Origin: Auanema rhodensis
Taxonomy: Eukaryota; Nematoda; Chromadorea; Rhabditida; Rhabditidae
Reading direction: 5' to 3'
NCBI GenBank assembly: GCA_964057225.1
Contig: OZ059894.1
Coordinates: forward strand, 19,374,476-19,438,475
Length of the DNA: 64,000 bases
The position numbers were made by a program, and so were the translations under genes. Of the stretch, positions 30,858 through 45,400 are shown one piece after another. Numbering within the stretch: the stretch's first letter is position 1; each line of letters starts with the position of its first letter. The notes beneath the pieces were generated by a model, which saw only the letters and a program-made list of their open reading frames with translations, searched no databases and was not told the DNA's origin.

Positions 30858-31208
30858 TAGCGCAAATCTGATAACACAGATCGACGCAGCTTAAAAATCC
30901 GCATCGAATGCACTATACTACATTGAAAAACGCTTAATACAAAAATTAGTTATGATCGTTCGAAAAATGATGCATTAGTGTATGTTGAGTTTCCATGTAC
31001 ACTCAACATTGCTTCCAAAAACATTTTGACAAAAATTTTTTCGAAAAATTTCAAAATAATTTAGCAAAAAGTAGATGTTTTTAGATTCCTTTTTTCAAGG
31101 CAAAGACGATGGTCAATGTTATTCAACGAAAAAATCAATTCTTCAGGGTGAAAATCGAGGATATAAGTGTGAACTTATATCAGTTGATATCTCGGTGCAT
31201 TTTTAAGC
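30858..31208. repeat. Monomer with the empty insertion site after unit 2
   Basis: This monomer starts with the same left part that precedes both elements (ACATTGAAAAACG, GTTCGAAAAAT) and continues uninterrupted as GATGCATTAG at 30969. It shows the target sequence before insertion, and that the composite tandem repeat has only two element-bearing units here. Confidence 0.8.
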
Positions 31209-34200
31209 TAGCGCAAATCTGATAACACAGATCGACGCAGCTTAAAAATCCGCATCGAATGCACTATACTAAATTGAGAAACGCTCAATACAAAATATAG
31301 TTATGATCGTTTGAAAAATGATGCATTAGTGTATGTTGAGTTTCCATGTACACTCAACATTGCTTCCAAAAACATTTTGACAAAAATTTTTTCGAAAAAT
31401 TTCAGAATAATTTAGCAAAAAGTAGATGTTTTTAGATTCCATTTTTCAAGGCAAAGACGATGGACAATGTTATTCAACGAAAAAATTAATTCTTCAGGGT
31501 GAAAATCGAGGATATAAGTGTGAACTTATATCAGTTGATATCTCGGTGCATTTTTAAGCTAGCGCAAATCTGATAACACAGATCGACGCAGCTTAAAAAT
31601 CCGCATCGAATGCACTATACTCATTGAAAAACGCTTAATACAAAAATTAGTTATGATCGTTCGAAAAATGATGCATTAGTGTATGTTGAGTTTCCATGTA
31701 CACTCAACATTGCTTCCAAAAACATTTTGACAAAAATTTTTTCGAAAAATTTCAGAATAATTTAGCAAAAAGTAGATGTTTTTAGATTCCATTTTTCAAG
31801 GCAAAGACGATGGACAATGTTATTCAACGAAAAAATTAATTCTTCAGGGTGAAAATCGAGGATATAAGTGTGAACTTATATCAGTTGATATCTCGGTGCA
31901 TTTTTAAGCTAGCGCAAATCTGATAACACAGATCGACGCAGCGTAAAAATCCGCATCGAATGCACTATACTACATTGAAAAACGCTTAATACAAAAATTA
32001 GTTATGATCGTTCGAAAAATGATGCATTAGTGTATGTTGAGTTTCCATGTACACTCAACATTGCTTCCAAAAACATTTTGACAAAAATTTTTTCGAAAAA
32101 TTTCAGAATAATTTAGCAAAAAGTAGATGTTTTTAGATTCCTTTTTTCAAGGCAAAGACGATGGTCAATGTTATTCAACGAAAAAATCAATTCTTCAGGG
32201 TGAAAATCGAGTATATAAGTGTGAACTTATATCAGTTGATATCTCGGTGCATTTTTAAGCTAGCGCAAATCTGATAACACAGATCGACGCAGCTTAAAAA
32301 TCCGCATCGAATGCACTATACTACATTGAGAAACGCTTAATACAAAAATTAGTTATGATCGTTTGAAAAATGATGCATTAGTGTATGTTGAGTTTCCATG
32401 TACACTCAACATTGCTTCCAAAAACATTTTGACAAAAATTTTTTCGAAAAATTTCAGAATAATTTAGCAAAAAGTAGATGTTTTTAGATTTCTTTTTTCA
32501 AGGCAAAGACGATGGTCAATGTTATTCAACGAAAAAATCAATTCTTCAGGGTGAAAATCGAGGATATAAGTGTGAACTTATATCAGTTGATATCTCGGTG
32601 CATTTTTAAGCTAGCGCAAATCTGATAACACAGATCGACGCAGCTTAAAAATCCGCATCGAATGCACTATACTACATTGAAAAACGCTTAATACAAAAAT
32701 TAGTTATGATCGTTCGAAAAATGATGCATTAGTGTATGTTGAGTTTCCATGTACACTCAACATTGCTTCCAAAAACATTTTGACAAAAATTTTTTCGAAA
32801 AATTTCAAAATAATTTAGCAAAAAGTAGATGTTTTTAGATTCCATTTTTCAAGGCAAAGACGATGGACAATGTTATTCAACGAAAAAATTAATTCTTCAG
32901 GGTGAAAATCGAGGATATAAGTGTGAACTTATATCAGTTGATATCTCGGTGCATTTTTAAGCTAGCGCAAATCTGATAACACAGATCGACGCAGCTTAAA
33001 AATCCGCATCGAATGCACTCTACTACATTGAAAAACGCTTAATACAAAAATTAGTTATGATCGTTCGAAAAATGATGCATTAGTGTATGTTGAGTTTCCA
33101 TGTACACTCAACATTGCTTCCAAAAACATTTTGACAAAAATTTTTTCGAAAAATTTCAGAATAATTTAGCAAAAAGTAGATGTTTTTAGATTCCTTTTTT
33201 CAAGGCAAAGACGATGGTCAATGTTATTCAACGAAAAAATCAATTCTTCAGGGTGAAAATCGAGGATATAAGTGTGAACTTATATCAGTTGATATCTCGG
33301 TGCATTTTTAAGCTAGCGCAAATCTGATAACACAGATTGACGCAGCTTAAAAATCCGCATCGAATGCACTATACTACATTGAGAAACGCTTAATACAAAA
33401 ATTAGTTATGATCGTTTGAAAAATGATGCATTAGTGTATGTTGAGTTTCCATGTACACTCAACATTGCTTCCAAAAACATTTTGACAAAAATTTTTTCGA
33501 AAAATTTCAGAATAATTTAGCAAAAAGTAGATGTTTTTAGATTCCATTTTTCAAGGCAAAGACGATGGACAATGTTATTCAACGAAAAAATTAATTCTTC
33601 AGGGTGAAAATCGAGGATATAAGTGTGAACTTATATCAGTTGATATCTCGGTGCATTTTTAAGCTAGCGCAAATCTGATAACACAGATCGACGCAGCTTA
33701 AAAATCCGCATCGAATGCACTATACTCATTGAAAAACGCTTAATACAAAAATTAGTTATGATCGTTCGAAAAATGATGCATTAGTGTATGTTGAGTTTCC
33801 ATGTACACTCAACATTGCTTCCAAAAACATTTTGACAAAAATTTTTTCGAAAAATTTCAAAATAATTAAGCAAAAAGTAGATGTTTTTAGATTCCATTTT
33901 TTAAGGCAAAGACGATGGTCAATGTTATTCAACGAAAAAATCAATTCTTCAGGGTGAAAATCGAGGATATAAGTGTGAACTTATATCATTTGATATCTCG
34001 GTGCATTTTTAAGCTAGCGCAAATCTGATAACACAGATCGACGCAGCTTAAAAATCCGCATCGAATGCACTATACTACATTGAGAAACGCTTAATACAAA
34101 AATTAGTTATGATCGTTCGAAAAATGATGCATTAGTGTATGTTGAGTTTCCATGTACACTCAACATTGCTTCCAAAAACATTTTGACAAAAATTTTTTCG

Positions 34201-36470
34201 AAAAATTTCAGAATAATTTAGCAAAAAGTAGATGTTTTTAGATTCCTTTTTTCAAGGCAAAGACGATGGTCAATGTTATTCAACGAAAAAATCAATTCTT
34301 CAGGGTGAAAATCGAGGATATAAGTGTGAACTTATATCATTTGATATCTCGGTGCATTTTTAAGCTAGCGCAAATCTGATAACACAGATCGACGCAGCTT
34401 AAAAATCCGCATCGAATGCACTATACTACATTGAGAAACGCTTAATACAAAAATTAGTTATGATCGTTCGAAAAATGATGCATTAGTGTATGTTGAGTTT
34501 CCATGTACACTCAACATTGCTTCCAAAAACATTTTGACAAAAATTTTTTCGAAAAATTTCAAAATAATTTAGCAAAAAGTAGATGTTTTTAGATTCCATT
34601 TTTCAAGGCAAAGACGATGGACAATGTTATTCAACGAAAAAATTAATTCTTCAGGGTGAAAATCGAGGATATAAGTGTGAACTTATATCAGTTGATATCT
34701 CGGTGCATTTTTAAGCTAGCGCAAATCTGATAACACAGATCGACGCAGCTTACAAATCCGCATCGAATGCACTATACTACATTGAAAAACGCTTAATACA
34801 AAAATTAGTTATGATCGTTCGAAAAATGATGCATTAGTGTATGTTGAGTTTCCATGTACACTCAACATTGCTTCCAAAAACATTTTGACAAAAATTTTTT
34901 CGAAAAATTTCAGAATAATTTAGCAAAAAGTAGATGTTTTTAGATTCCTTTTTTCAAGGCAAAGACGATGGTCAATGTTATTCAACGAAAAAATCAATTC
35001 TTCAGGGTGAAAATCGAGGATATAAGTGTGAACTTATATCAGTTGATATCTCGGTGCATTTTTAAGCTAGCGCAAATCTGATAACACAGATCGACGCAGC
35101 TTAAAAATCCGCATCGAATGCACTATACTACATTGAGAAACGCTTAATACAAAAATTAGTTATGATCGTTTGAAAAATGATGCATTAGTGTATGTTGAGT
35201 TTCCATGTACACTCAACATCGCTTCCAAAAACATTTTGACAAAAATTTTTTCGAAAAATTTCAGAATAATTTAGCAAAAAGTAGATGTTTTTAGATTCCA
35301 TTTTTCAAGGCAAAGACGATGGACAATGTTATTCAACGAAAAAATTAATTCTTCAGGGTGAAAATCGAGGATATAAGTGTGAACTTATATCAGTTGATAT
35401 CTCGGTGCATTTTTAAGCTAGCGCAAATCTGATAACACAGATCGACGCAGCTTAAAAATCCGCATCGAATGCACTATACTCATTGAAAAACGCTTAATAC
35501 AAAAATTAGTTATGATCGTTCGAAAAATGATGCATTAGTGTATGTTGAGTTTCCATGTACACTCAACATTGCTTCCAAAAACATTTTGACAAAAATTTTT
35601 TCGAAAAATTTCAGAATAATTTAGCAAAAAGTAGATGTTTTTAGATTCCTTTTTTCAAGGCAAAGACGATGGTCAATGTTATTCAACGAAAAAATCAATT
35701 CTTCAGGGTGAAAATCGAGGATATAAGTGTGAACTTATATCATTTGATATCTCGATGCATTTTTAAGCTAGCGCAAATCTGATAACACAGATCGACGCAG
35801 CTTAAAAATCCGCATCGAATGCACTATACTACATTGAGAAACGCTTAATACAAAAATTAGTTATGATCGTTCGAAAAATGATGCATTAGTGTATGTTGAG
35901 TTTCCATGTACACTCAACATTGCTTCCAAAAACATTTTGACAAAAATTTTTTCGAAAAATTTCAAAATAATTTAGCAAAAAGTAGATGTTTTTAGATTCC
36001 ATTTTTCAAGGCAAAGACGATGGACAATGTTATTCAACGAAAAAATTAATTCTTCAGGGTGAAAATCGAGGATATAAGTGTGAACTTATATCAGTTGATA
36101 TCTCGGTGCATTTTTAAGCTAGCGCAAATCTGATAACACAGATCGACGCAGCTTAAAAATCCGCATCGAATGCACTATACTACATTGAAAAACGCTTAAT
36201 ACAAAAATTAGTTATGATCGTTCGAAAAATGATGCATTAGTGTATGTTGAGTTTCCATGTACACTCAACATTGCTTCCAAAAACATTTTGACAAAAATTT
36301 TTTCGAAAAATTTCAGAATAATTTAGCAAAAAGTAGATGTTTTTAGATTCCTTTTTTCAAGGCAAAGACGATGGTCAATGTTATTCAACGAAAAAATCAA
36401 TTCTTCAGGGTGAAAATCGAGGATATAAGTGTGAACTTATATCAGTTGATATCTCGGTGCATTTTTAAGC

Positions 36471-39400
36471 TAGCGCAAATCTGATAACACAGATCGACGC
36501 AGCTTAAAAATCCGCATCGAATGCACTATACTACATTGAGAAACGCTTAATACAAAAATTAGTTATGATCGTTTGAAAAATGATGCATTAGTGTATGTTG
36601 AGTTTCCATGTACACTCAACATTGCTTCCAAAAACATTTTGACAAAAATTTTTTCGAAAAATTTCAGAATAATTTAGCAAAAAGTAGATGTTTTTAGATT
36701 CCATTTTTCAAGGCAAAGACGATATACAATGTTATTCAACGAAAAAATTAATTCTTCAGGGTGAAAATCGAGGATATAAGTGTGAACTTATATCAGTTGA
36801 TATCTCGGTGCATTTTTAAGCTAGCGCAAATCTGATAACACAGATCGACGCAGCTTAAAAATCCGCATCGAATGCACTATACTCATTGAAAAACGCTTAA
36901 TACAAAAATTAGTTATGATCGTTCGAAAAATGATGCATTAGTGTATGTTGAGTTTCCATGTACACTCAACATTGCTTCCAAAAACATTTTGACAAAAATT
37001 TTTTCGAAAAATTTCAAAATAATTTAGCAAAAAGTAGATGTTTTTAGATTCCATTTTTTAAGGCAAAGACGATGGACAATGTTATTCAACGAAAAAATTA
37101 ATTCTTCAGGGTGAAAATCGAGGATATAAGTGTGAACTTATATCAGTTGATATCTCGGTGCATTTTTAAGCTAGCGCAAATCTGATAACACAGATCGACG
37201 CAGCTTAAAAATCCGCATCGAATGCACTATACTACATTGAGAAACGCTTAATACAAAAATTAGTTATGATCGTTTGAAAAATGATGCATTAGTGTATGTT
37301 GAGTTTCCATGTACACTCAACATCGCTTCCAAAAACATTTTGACAAAAATTTTTTCGAAAAATTTCAGAATAATTTAGCAAAAAGTAGATGTTTTTAGAT
37401 TCCATTTTTCAAGGCAAAGACGATGGACATTGTTATTCAACGAAAAAATTAATTCTTCAGGGTGAAAATCGAGGATATAAGTGTGAACTTATATCAGTTG
37501 ATATCTCGGTGCATTTTTAAGCTAGCGCAAATCTGATAACACAGATCGACGCAGCTTAAAAATCCGCATCGAATGCACTATACTACATTGAGAAACGCTT
37601 AATACAAAAATTAGTTATGATCGTTTGAAAAATGATGCATTAGTGTATGTTGAGTTTCCATGTACACTCAACATCGCTTCCAAAAACATTTTGACAAAAA
37701 TTTTTTCGAAAAATTTCAGAATAATTTAGCAAAAAGTAGATGTTTTTAGATTCCATTTTTCAAGGCAAAGACGATGGACAATGTTATTCAACGAAAAAAT
37801 TAATTCTTCAGGGTGAAAATCGAGGATATAAGTGTGAACTTATATCAGTTGATATCTCGGTGCATTTTTAAGCTAGCGCAAATCTGATAACACAGATCGA
37901 CGCAGCTTAAAAATCCGCATCGAATGCACTATACTCATTGAAAAACGCTTAATACAAAAATTAGTTATGATCGTTCGAAAAATGATGCATTAGTGTATGT
38001 TGAGTTTCCATGTACACTCAACATTGCTTCCAAAAACATTTTGACAAAAATTTTTTCGAAAAATTTCAGAATAATTTAGCAAAAAGTAGATGTTTTTAGA
38101 TTCCTTTTTTCAAGGCAAAGACGATGGTCAATGTTATTCAACGAAAAAATCAATTCTTCAGGGTGAAAATCGAGGATATAAGTGTGAACTTATATCATTT
38201 GATATCTCGATGCATTTTTAAGCTAGCGCAAATCTGATAACACAGATCGACGCAGCTTAAAAATCCGCATCGAATGCACTATACTACATTGAGAAACGCT
38301 TAATACAAAAATTAGTTATGATCGTTCGAAAAATGATGCATTAGTGTATGTTGAGTTTCCATGTACACTCAACATTGCTTCCAAAAACATTTTGACAAAA
38401 ATTTTTTCGAAAAATTTCAAAATAATTTAGCAAAAAGTAGATGTTTTTAGATTCCATTTTTTAAGGCAAAGACGATGGACAATGTTATTCAACGAAAAAA
38501 TTAATTCTTCAGGGTGAAAATCGAGGATATAAGTGTGAACTTATATCATTTGATATCTCGGTGCATTTTTAAGCTAGCGCAAATCTGATAACACAGATCG
38601 ACGCAGCTTAAAAATCCGCATCGAATGCACTATACTACATTGAGAAACGCTTAATACAAAAATTAGTTATGATCGTTCGAAAAATGATGCATTAGTGTAT
38701 GTTGAGTTTCCATGTACACTCAACATTGCTTCCAAAAACATTTTGACAAAAATTTTTTCGAAAAATTTCAAAATAATTTAGCAAAAAGTAGATGTTTTTA
38801 GATTCCATTTTTCAAGGCAAAGACGATGGACAATGTTATTCAACGAAAAAATTAATTCTTCAGGGTGAAAATCGAGGATATAAGTGTGAACTTATATCAG
38901 TTGATATCTCGGTGCATTTTTAAGCTAGCGCAAATCTGATAACACAGATCGACGCAGCTTAAAAATCCGCATCGAATGCACTATACTACATTGAGAAACG
39001 CTTAATACAAAAATTAGTTATGATCGTTTGAAAAATGATGCATTAGTGTATGTTGAGTTTCCATGTACACTCAACATCGCTTCCAAAAACATTTTGACAA
39101 AAATTTTTTCGAAAAATTTCAGAATAATTTAGCAAAAAGTAGATGTTTTTAGATTCCATTTTTCAAGGCAAAGACGATGGACATTGTTATTCAACGAAAA
39201 AATTAATTCTTCAGGGTGAAAATCGAGGATATAAGTGTGAACTTATATCAGTTGATATCTCGGTGCATTTTTAAGCTAGCGCAAATCTGATAACACAGAT
39301 CGACGCAGCTTAAAAATCCGCATCGAATGCACTATACTCATTGAAAAACGCTTAATACAAAAATTAGTTATGATCGTTCGAAAAATGATGCATTAGTGTA

Positions 39401-42400
39401 TGTTGAGTTTCCATGTACACTCAACATTGCTTCCAAAAACATTTTGACAAAAATTTTTTCGAAAAATTTCAGAATAATTTAGCAAAAAGTAGATGTTTTT
39501 AGATTCCTTTTTTCAAGGCAAAGACGATGGTCAATGTTATTCAACGAAAAAATCAATTCTTCAGGGTGAAAATCGAGGATATAAGTGTGAACTTATATCA
39601 TTTGATATCTCGATGCATTTTTAAGCTAGCGCAAATCTGATAACACAGATCGACGCAGCTTAAAAATCCGCATCGAATGCACTATACTACATTGAGAAAC
39701 GCTTAATACAAAAATTAGTTATGATCGTTCGAAAAATGATGCATTAGTGTATGTTGAGTTTCCATGTACACTCAACATTGCTTCCAAAAACATTTTGACA
39801 AAAATTTTTTCGAAAAATTTCAAAATAATTTAGCAAAAAGTAGATGTTTTTAGATTCCATTTTTCAAGGCAAAGACGATGGACAATGTTATTCAACGAAA
39901 AAATTAATTCTTCAGGGTGAAAATCGAGGATATAAGTGTGAACTTATATCAGTTGATATCTCGGTGCATTTTTAAGCTAGCGCAAATCTGATAACACAGA
40001 TCGACGCAGCTTAAAAATCCGCATCGAATGCACTATACTACATTGAAAAACGCTTAATACAAAAATTAGTTATGATCGTTCGAAAAATGATGCATTAGTG
40101 TATGTTGAGTTTCCATGTACACTCAACATTGCTTCCAAAAACATTTTGACAAAAATTTTTTCGAAAAATTTCAGAATAATTTAGCAAAAAGTAGATGTTT
40201 TTAGATTCCTTTTTTCAAGGCAAAGACGATGGTCAATGTTATTCAACGAAAAAATCAATTCTTCAGGGTGAAAATCGAGGATATAAGTGTGAACTTATAT
40301 CAGTTGATATCTCGGTGCATTTTTAAGCTAGCGCAAATCTGATAACACAGATCGACGCAGCTTAAAAATCCGCATCGAATGCACTATACTACATTGAGAA
40401 ACGCTTAATACAAAAATTAGTTATGATCGTTTGAAAAATGATGCATTAGTGTATGTTGAGTTTCCATGTACACTCAACATTGCTTCCAAAAACATTTTGA
40501 CAAAAATTTTTTCGAAAAATTTCAAAATAATTTAGCAAAAAGTAGATGTTTTTAGATTCCATTTTTCAAGGCAAAGACGATGGACAATGTTATTCAACGA
40601 AAAAATTAATTCTTCAGGGTGAAAATCGAGGATATAAGTGTGAACTTATATCAGTTGATATCTCGGTGCATTTTTAAGCTAGCGCAAATCTGATAACACA
40701 GATCGACGCAGCTTAAAAATCCGCATCGAATGCACTATACTCATTGAAAAACGCTTAATACAAAAATTAGTTATGATCGTTCGAAAAATGATGCATTAGT
40801 GTATGTTGAGTTTCCATGTACACTCAACATTGCTTCCAAAAACATTTTGACAAAAATTTTTTCGAAAAATTTCAAAATAATTTAGCAAAAAGTAGATGTT
40901 TTTAGATTCCATTTTTTAAGGCAAAGACGATGGACAATGTTATTCAACGAAAAAATTAATTCTTCAGGGTGAAAATCGAGGATATAAGTGTGAACTTATA
41001 TCAGTTGATATCTCGGTGCATTTTTAAGCTAGCGCAAATCTGATAACACAGATCGACGCAGCTTAAAAATCCGCATCGAATGCACTATACTCATTGAAAA
41101 ACGCTTAATACAAAAATTAGTTATGATCGTTCGAAAAATGATGCATTAGTGTATGTTGAGTTTCCATGTACACTCAACATTGCTTCCAAAAACATTTTGA
41201 CAAAAATTTTTTCGAAAAATTTCAAAATAATTTAGCAAAAAGTAGATGTTTTTAGATTCCATTTTTTAAGGCAAAGACGATGGACAATGTTATTCAACGA
41301 AAAAATTAATTCTTCAGGGTGAAAATCGAGGATATAAGTGTGAACTTATATCAGTTGATATCTCGGTGCATTTTTAAGCTAGCGCAAATCTGATAACACA
41401 GATCGACGCAGCTTAAAAATCCGCATCGAATGCACTATACTACATTGAGAAACGCTTAATACAAAAATTAGTTATGATCGTTTGAAAAATGATGCATTAG
41501 TGTATGTTGAGTTTCCATGTACACTCAACATTGCTTCCAAAAACATTTTGACAAAAATTTTTTCGAAAAATTTCAGAATAATTTAGCAGAAAGTAGATGT
41601 TTTTAGATTCCATTTTTCAAGGCAAAGACGATGGACAATGTTATTCAACGAAAAAATTAATTCTTCAGGGTGAAAATCGAGGATATAAGTGTGAACTTAT
41701 ATCAGTTGATATCTCGGTGCATTTTTAAGCTAGCGCAAATCTGATAACACAGATCGACGCAGCTTAAAAATCCGCATCGAATGCACTATACTCATTGAAA
41801 AACGCTTAATACAAAAATTAGTTATGATCGTTCGAAAAATGATGCATTAGTGTATGTTGAGTTTCCATGTACACTCAACATTGCTTCCAAAAACATTTTG
41901 ACAAAAATTTTTTCGAAAAATTTCAGAATAATTTAGCAAAAAGTAGATGTTTTTAGATTCCTTTTTTCAAGGCAAAGACGATGGTCAATGTTATTCAACG
42001 AAAAAATCAATTCTTCAGGGTGAAAATCGAGGATATAAGTGTGAACTTATATCAGTTGATATCTCGGTGCATTTTTAAGCTAGCGCAAATCTGATAACAC
42101 AGATCGACGCAGCTTAAAAATCCGCATCGAATGCACTATACTACATTGAGAAACGCTTAATACAAAAATTAGTTATGATCGTTTGAAAAATGATGCATTA
42201 GTGTATGTTGAGTTTCCATGTACACTCAACATTGCTTCCAAAAACATTTTGACAAAAATTTTTTCGAAAAATTTCAGAATAATTTAGCAAAAAGTAGATG
42301 TTTTTAGATTCCATTTTTCAAGGCAAAGACGATGGACAATGTTATTCAACGAAAAAATTAATTCTTCAGGGTGAAAATCGAGGATATAAGTGTGAACTTA

Positions 42401-45400
42401 TATCAGTTGATATCTCGGTGCATTTTTAAGCTAGCGCAAATCTGATAACACAGATCGACGCAGCTTAAAAATCCGCATCGAATGCACTATACTCATTGAA
42501 AAACGCTTAATACAAAAATTAGTTATGATCGTTCGAAAAATGATGCATTAGTGTATGTTGAGTTTCCATGTACACTCAACATTGCTTCCAAAAACATTTT
42601 GACAAAAATTTTTTCGAAAAATTTCAAAATAATTTAGCAAAAAGTAGATGTTTTTAGATTCCATTTTTTAAGGCAAAGACGATGGACAATGTTATTCAAC
42701 GAAAAAATTAATTCTTCAGGGTGAAAATCGAGGATATAAGTGTGAACTTATATCAGTTGATATCTCGGTGCATTTTTAAGCTAGCGCAAATCTGATAACA
42801 CAGATCGACGCAGCTTAAAAATCCGCATCGAATGCACTATACTCATTGAAAAACGCTTAATACAAAAATTAGTTATGATCGTTCGAAAAATGATGCATTA
42901 GTGTATGTTGAGTTTCCATGTACACTCAACATTGCTTCCAAAAACATTTTGACAAAAATTTTTTCGAAAAATTTCAAAATAATTTAGCAAAAAGTAGATG
43001 TTTTTAGATTCCATTTTTTAAGGCAAAGACGATGGACAATGTTATTCAACGAAAAAATTAATTCTTCAGGGTGAAAATCGAGGATATAAGTGTGAACTTA
43101 TATCAGTTGATATCTCGGTGCATTTTTAAGCTAGCGCAAATCTGATAACACAGATCGACGCAGCTTAAAAATCCGCATCGAATGCACTATACTACATTGA
43201 GAAACGCTTAATACAAAAATTAGTTATGATCGTTTGAAAAATGATGCATTAGTGTATGTTGAGTTTCCATGTACACTCAACATTGCTTCCAAAAACATTT
43301 TGACAAAAATTTTTTCGAAAAATTTCAGAATAATTTAGCAAAAAGTAGATGTTTTTAGATTCCATTTTTCAAGGCAAAGACGATGGACAATGTTATTCAA
43401 CGAAAAAATTAATTCTTCAGGGTGAAAATCGAGGATATAAGTGTGAACTTATATCAGTTGATATCTCGGTGCATTTTTAAGCTAGCGCAAATCTGATAAC
43501 ACAGATCGACGCAGCTTAAAAATCCGCATCGAATGCACTATACTCATTGAAAAACGCTTAATACAAAAATTAGTTATGATCGTTCGAAAAATGATGCATT
43601 AGTGTATGTTGAGTTTCCATGTACACTCAACATTGCTTCCAAAAACATTTTGACAAAAATTTTTTCGAAAAATTTCAAAATAATTTAGCAAAAAGTAGAT
43701 GTTTTTAGATTCCATTTTTTAAGGCAAAGACGATGGACAATGTTATTCAACGAAAAAATTAATTCTTCAGGGTGAAAATCGAGGATATAAGTGTGAACTT
43801 ATATCAGTTGATATCTCGGTGCATTTTTAAGCTAGCGCAAATCTGATAACACAGATCGACGCAGCTTAAAAATCCGCATCGAATGCACTATACTCATTGA
43901 AAAACGCTTAATACAAAAATTAGTTATGATCGTTCGAAAAATGATGCATTAGTGTATGTTGAGTTTCCATGTACACTCAACATTGCTTCCAAAAACATTT
44001 TGACAAAAATTTTTTCGAAAAATTTCAAAATAATTTAGCAAAAAGTAGATGTTTTTAGATTCCATTTTTTAAGGCAAAGACGATGGACAATGTTATTCAA
44101 CGAAAAAATTAATTCTTCAGGGTGAAAATCGAGGATATAAGTGTGAACTTATATCAGTTGATATCTCGGTGCATTTTTAAGCTAGCGCAAATCTGATAAC
44201 ACAGATCGACGCAGCTTAAAAATCCGCATCGAATGCACTATACTACATTGAGAAACGCTTAATACAAAAATTAGTTATGATCGTTTGAAAAATGATGCAT
44301 TAGTGTATGTTGAGTTTCCATGTACACTCAACATTGCTTCCAAAAACATTTTGACAAAAATTTTTTCGAAAAATTTCAGAATAATTTAGCAGAAAGTAGA
44401 TGTTTTTAGATTCCATTTTTCAAGGCAAAGACGATGGACAATGTTATTCAACGAAAAAATTAATTCTTCAGGGTGAAAATCGAGGATATAAGTGTGAACT
44501 TATATCAGTTGATATCTCGGTGCATTTTTAAGCTAGCGCAAATCTGATAACACAGATCGACGCAGCTTAAAAATCCGCATCGAATGCACTATACTCATTG
44601 AAAAACGCTTAATACAAAAATTAGTTATGATCGTTCGAAAAATGATGCATTAGTGTATGTTGAGTTTCCATGTACACTCAACATTGCTTCCAAAAACATT
44701 TTGACAAAAATTTTTTCGAAAAATTTCAAAATAATTTAGCAAAAAGTAGATGTTTTTAGATTCCATTTTTTAAGGCAAAGACGATGGACAATGTTATTCA
44801 ACGAAAAAATTAATTCTTCAGGGTGAAAATCGAGGATATAAGTGTGAACTTATATCAGTTGATATCTCGGTGCATTTTTAAGCTAGCGCAAATCTGATAA
44901 CACAGATCGACGCAGCTTAAAAATCCGCATCGAATGCACTATACTCATTGAAAAACGCTTAATACAAAAATTAGTTATGATCGTTCGAAAAATGATGCAT
45001 TAGTGTATGTTGAGTTTCCATGTACACTCAACATTGCTTCCAAAAACATTTTGACAAAAATTTTTTCGAAAAATTTCAAAATAATTTAGCAAAAAGTAGA
45101 TGTTTTTAGATTCCATTTTTTAAGGCAAAGACGATGGACAATGTTATTCAACGAAAAAATTAATTCTTCAGGGTGAAAATCGAGGATATAAGTGTGAACT
45201 TATATCAGTTGATATCTCGGTGCATTTTTAAGCTAGCGCAAATCTGATAACACAGATCGACGCAGCTTAAAAATCCGCATCGAATGCACTATACTACATT
45301 GAGAAACGCTTAATACAAAAATTAGTTATGATCGTTTGAAAAATGATGCATTAGTGTATGTTGAGTTTCCATGTACACTCAACATTGCTTCCAAAAACAT

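Larger units (their letters stand above)
25140..30968. repeat. Composite tandem repeat unit 2: element plus four monomers (5829 bp)
   Basis: Second unit of the composite repeat: element copy 2 followed by satellite 29565-30968. That satellite repeats the spacer 23736-25139 monomer by monomer, including the private T (at 29650). It ends at CGAAAAAT where a third element would begin, but the satellite simply continues with GATGC. Confidence 0.88.

Noticed and set aside
33756-33944. 62-codon minus-strand frame within the satellite
   Set aside because: Opened by a local base change in one monomer. It is satellite sequence in translation, with no domain and no persistence in neighbouring monomers.
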